Shown here: piece after piece, positions 4,477 through 6,790 of the stretch
How the letters are laid out: every line of letters begins with the position of its first letter
Position numbering within the stretch: position 1 is the first letter of the stretch
Source of the DNA: an uncultured Oscillospiraceae bacterium
Lineage (GTDB): Bacteria > Bacillota > Clostridia > Oscillospirales > Oscillospiraceae
NCBI GenBank assembly: GCA_948616425.1
Contig: CAPGBJ010000038.1
Location: 1-6,790, forward strand
Reading direction: 5' to 3'
Length of the DNA: 6,790 nucleotides
Notes under the pieces: model-generated
The model's database searches: none
Told to the model about the DNA's origin: nothing
Seen by the model: the letters and a program-made list of their open reading frames with translations, nothing else
Position numbers and translations under genes: made by a program

Positions 4477-6790
4477 ATGGACTACAACAAGACCATCAAC
4501 CTGCCAAAGACCGACTTCCCCATGCGGGCGGGACTGCCCGCCCGGGAGCCCGACATGCTCAAGCGGTGGGAGGAGATGGACCTCTATCACGAGCTACTGA
4601 AGAAGAATGAAGGAAAACCCCTTTACAGCCTCCACGACGGCCCTCCCTTCTCCAACGGCGCCCTCCACATGGGCCACGCCCTGAACAAGTCCATCAAGGA
4701 CTTCATCACCCGTGCCGCCGCCATGCGGGGCTATCTCACCCCCTACATCCCCGGCTGGGACAACCACGGCATGCCCATCGAGAGCGCCATCATCAAGCAG
4801 AACAAATTAAACCGCAAGGCCATGTCCGTCCCCGAGTTCCGCACCGCCTGCCACGAGTTCGCCCAGCACTACGTGGACGTACAGCGGGAGGGCTTCAAAC
4901 GGATGGGGGTCATCGGCGACTGGGAGAACCCCTACCTCACCATGGCCCCCTCCTTCGAGGCGGAAGAGGTGAAGATCTTTGGGGCCATGTACAAAAACGG
5001 CTATATCTACAAGGGATTGAAGCCGGTGTACTGGTGCCCCCACGACGAGACCGCCCTGGCCGAGGCGGAGATCGAGTACCAGGACGACCCGGTGACCACG
5101 GTCTACGTGAAATTCCAGGTGAAGGACGACCAGGGCAAGCTGGGGCAGTACGGCGATGTGTCCAAGATGTACTTCCTCATCTGGACCACCACCATCTGGA
5201 CCCTGCCCGGCAACCTGGCCATCGCCCTCCACCCCCGGGACAGCTATGTCCTGGTGAAGGCGGACAACGGCGAGATGTATATCCTGGCCGAGGCCCTGTG
5301 CGAGAAGGTCATGAAAATCGGCGGCGTGGAGCACTACGAGACTGTCGCCACCTTCCAGGGCCAGGACTTTGAATATATGCTGGCCCAGCACCCCTTCCTG
5401 GACAAGACCTCCCAGCTGTGCACCGCCGAGTACGTCACCATGGACAGCGGCACGGGCTGCGTCCACACCGCCCCCGGCTTTGGCGCGGACGACTACGAGA
5501 CCTGCAAGCGGTACAAGATTGAGATGGTGGTGCCCGTGGACGACCGGGGCCGGCACACCGACTACGCCGGCAAGTACGCCGGCATGAAGACCGAGGAGTC
5601 CAACCCGGTCATCCTGGCCGACATGAAGGAGAACGGGACCCTGTTTGCCAGCGAGGACATCGTCCACTCCTACCCCCACTGCTGGCGGTGCAAGAAGCCC
5701 ATCATCTTCCGGGCCACCCCCCAGTGGTTCTGCTCGGTGGAGTCCTTCAAAGACGCCGCTGTGGCCGCCTGCGAGGAGGTGCGCTGGGTGCCCGGCTGGG
5801 GCATCGACCGGATGAAGTCCATGATCCAGGAGCGCACTGACTGGTGCATCAGCCGCCAGCGCCGGTGGGGCCTGCCCATCCCGGTGTTCTACTGCGGGGA
5901 CTGCGGCAAGCCCATCTGCACCGACGAGACCATCGCCGCCGTCTCCGCCCTCTTCGGTGAGAAGGGCTCCAACGCCTGGTATGAGATGGATGCGGCGGAC
6001 ATCCTCCCCAAGGACTTCGCCTGCCCCCACTGCGGGAGCAAGTCCGGCTTCACCAAGGAGGAGGACACCCTGGACGGCTGGTTCGACTCGGGCTCCACCC
6101 ACTTCGCCTCCATGCAGAAGGACCAGGGCTTCTGGCCCGCCACCGTCTATATGGAGGGCCTGGACCAGTACCGCGGGTGGTTCCAGTCCTCCCTGCTCAC
6201 CGCCGTGGGCGCCCTGGGCAAGGGGGCTCCCTTCCAGGAGTGCGTCACCCACGGCTGGACGGTGGACGGCGAGGGCAAGGCCATGCACAAGTCTCTGGGC
6301 AACGGCGTGGACCCCGCCGACATCTTTAAGAAGTACGGCGCCGACCTGATCCGCCTGTGGGCCGGCTCCGCCGACTACCATGTGGACGTGCGCTGTTCCG
6401 ACAACATTTTCAAGCAGCTGTCCCAGAACTACCTGAAATTCCGCAACACCGCCCGGTACTGCCTGGGCAACCTGGACGGCTTCGACCCCAACCATCTGGT
6501 CAAGCCGGAGGAGATGGCAGAGCTGGACCGGTGGGCCGTCACCAAGCTGAACGGCCTCATTGAGAAGTGCTTCGCCGCCTATGACAACTTCGAGTACCAC
6601 GTGGTCTCCCACGCCATCAACGACTTCTGCGTGGTGGAGCTGTCCTCCTTCTATCTGGATATCATCAAGGACCGGCTGTACTGCGAGGAGAAAGACGGCC
6701 TCCTGCGCCGCTCCGCCCAGACCGCCCTGTTCCTCATCCTGGACACCATGACCAAGCTCTTCGCCCCCATCCTGGCCTTCACCTGCGACG
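4477..6790 (+). CDS. ileS: Isoleucyl-tRNA synthetase, 3'-truncated by window edge
   Basis: This class Ia synthetase charges tRNA-Ile with isoleucine. The frame runs without a stop for 771 complete codons to the window end; the family is usually about 900-1050 aa. In order: the N-terminal Rossmann domain has the HIGH-type motif HMGH (64-67) after DGPPFSNG (54-61), and GWDNHGMPIE (93-102). The CP1 editing domain has TTTIWTLPGN (237-246) and GTGCVHTAPGFGADDY (325-340), with H330 and D339 as likely editing residues. Next come CWRCKKP (402-408), a Cys set CGDC (473-476) and CPHC (516-519) that could form a zinc ribbon, WFDSG (535-539), and the KMSKS-type loop KAMHKSLGN (601-609). The anticodon-binding helices have begun by the edge. 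IleS identity rests on the editing and WFDSG patterns and on the isoleucine T-box upstream. ValS or LeuS would show different signatures. Confidence 0.96.
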   Translation, partial: MDYNKTINLPKTDFPMRAGLPAREPDMLKRWEEMDLYHELLKKNEGKPLYSLHDGPPFSNGALHMGHALNKSIKDFITRAAAMRGYLTPYIPGWDNHGMPIESAIIKQNKLNRKAMSVPEFRTACHEFAQHYVDVQREGFKRMGVIGDWENPYLTMAPSFEAEEVKIFGAMYKNGYIYKGLKPVYWCPHDETALAEAEIEYQDDPVTTVYVKFQVKDDQGKLGQYGDVSKMYFLIWTTTIWTLPGNLAIALHPRDSYVLVKADNGEMYILAEALCEKVMKIGGVEHYETVATFQGQDFEYMLAQHPFLDKTSQLCTAEYVTMDSGTGCVHTAPGFGADDYETCKRYKIEMVVPVDDRGRHTDYAGKYAGMKTEESNPVILADMKENGTLFASEDIVHSYPHCWRCKKPIIFRATPQWFCSVESFKDAAVAACEEVRWVPGWGIDRMKSMIQERTDWCISRQRRWGLPIPVFYCGDCGKPICTDETIAAVSALFGEKGSNAWYEMDAADILPKDFACPHCGSKSGFTKEEDTLDGWFDSGSTHFASMQKDQGFWPATVYMEGLDQYRGWFQSSLLTAVGALGKGAPFQECVTHGWTVDGEGKAMHKSLGNGVDPADIFKKYGADLIRLWAGSADYHVDVRCSDNIFKQLSQNYLKFRNTARYCLGNLDGFDPNHLVKPEEMAELDRWAVTKLNGLIEKCFAAYDNFEYHVVSHAINDFCVVELSSFYLDIIKDRLYCEEKDGLLRRSAQTALFLILDTMTKLFAPILAFTCD

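Noticed and set aside
4807..6612. 601-codon open frame on the minus strand
   Set aside because: It is antisense to ileS in the frame where GC-rich third positions suppress stops. Its translation is low-complexity Val/Gly/Leu/His-rich with no domain, and the opposite strand is an unmistakable synthetase.
1..6790. CRISPR arrays, tRNA or rRNA genes, insertion sequences, attachment sites
   Set aside because: No regularly spaced repeats, cloverleaf-like segments, transposase motifs or flanking terminal repeats were seen by eye on either strand.

Overview
The window is a GC-rich, densely packed stretch of bacterial chromosome with every supported gene on the + strand. A strong sigma-70-type promoter, a tRNA-sensing T-box leader, AAGGAG-type ribosome binding sites and the local gene set (DnaC-like ATPase, lspA, RluD-like synthase, ileS) suggest a high-GC member of the Clostridia (Bacillota). 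An Oscillospiraceae-like gut anaerobe (Flavonifractor/Lawsonibacter type) would fit. That placement is inferred from style and cannot be proved from this sequence.

Positions 1-1957 hold three housekeeping genes in a tight array: the C-terminal part of a DnaC-family helicase-loader ATPase (cut by the left edge), lspA (lipoprotein signal peptidase) 22 nt downstream, and an RluA/RluD-family 23S rRNA pseudouridine synthase whose start lies inside the end of lspA. No convincing terminator follows the synthase gene.

Positions 1958-2284 are the regulatory centre. They contain a TTGACA-17-TAGAAT promoter, then a T-box leader with a recognisable Stem I, an ATC (isoleucine) specifier, Stem III, the TGGTACCGC T-box sequence in a foldable antiterminator, and a mutually exclusive 13-bp terminator with a U-run.

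Positions 2285-4437 carry three closely spaced small genes: a 295-aa protein that resembles DUF4299, a 250-aa acidic protein I do not recognise, and a 167-aa protein whose C-terminal half looks like an NTF2-fold (immunity-type) domain. Positions 4477-6790 carry ileS (isoleucyl-tRNA synthetase), cut by the right edge after 771 codons.

The simplest reading is one isoleucine-responsive transcription unit. Uncharged tRNA-Ile would stabilise the antiterminator and allow transcription through the three uncharacterised genes into ileS. The unusual feature is that these three genes lie between an Ile T-box and its expected target, so they should rise with isoleucine starvation or synthetase inhibition.
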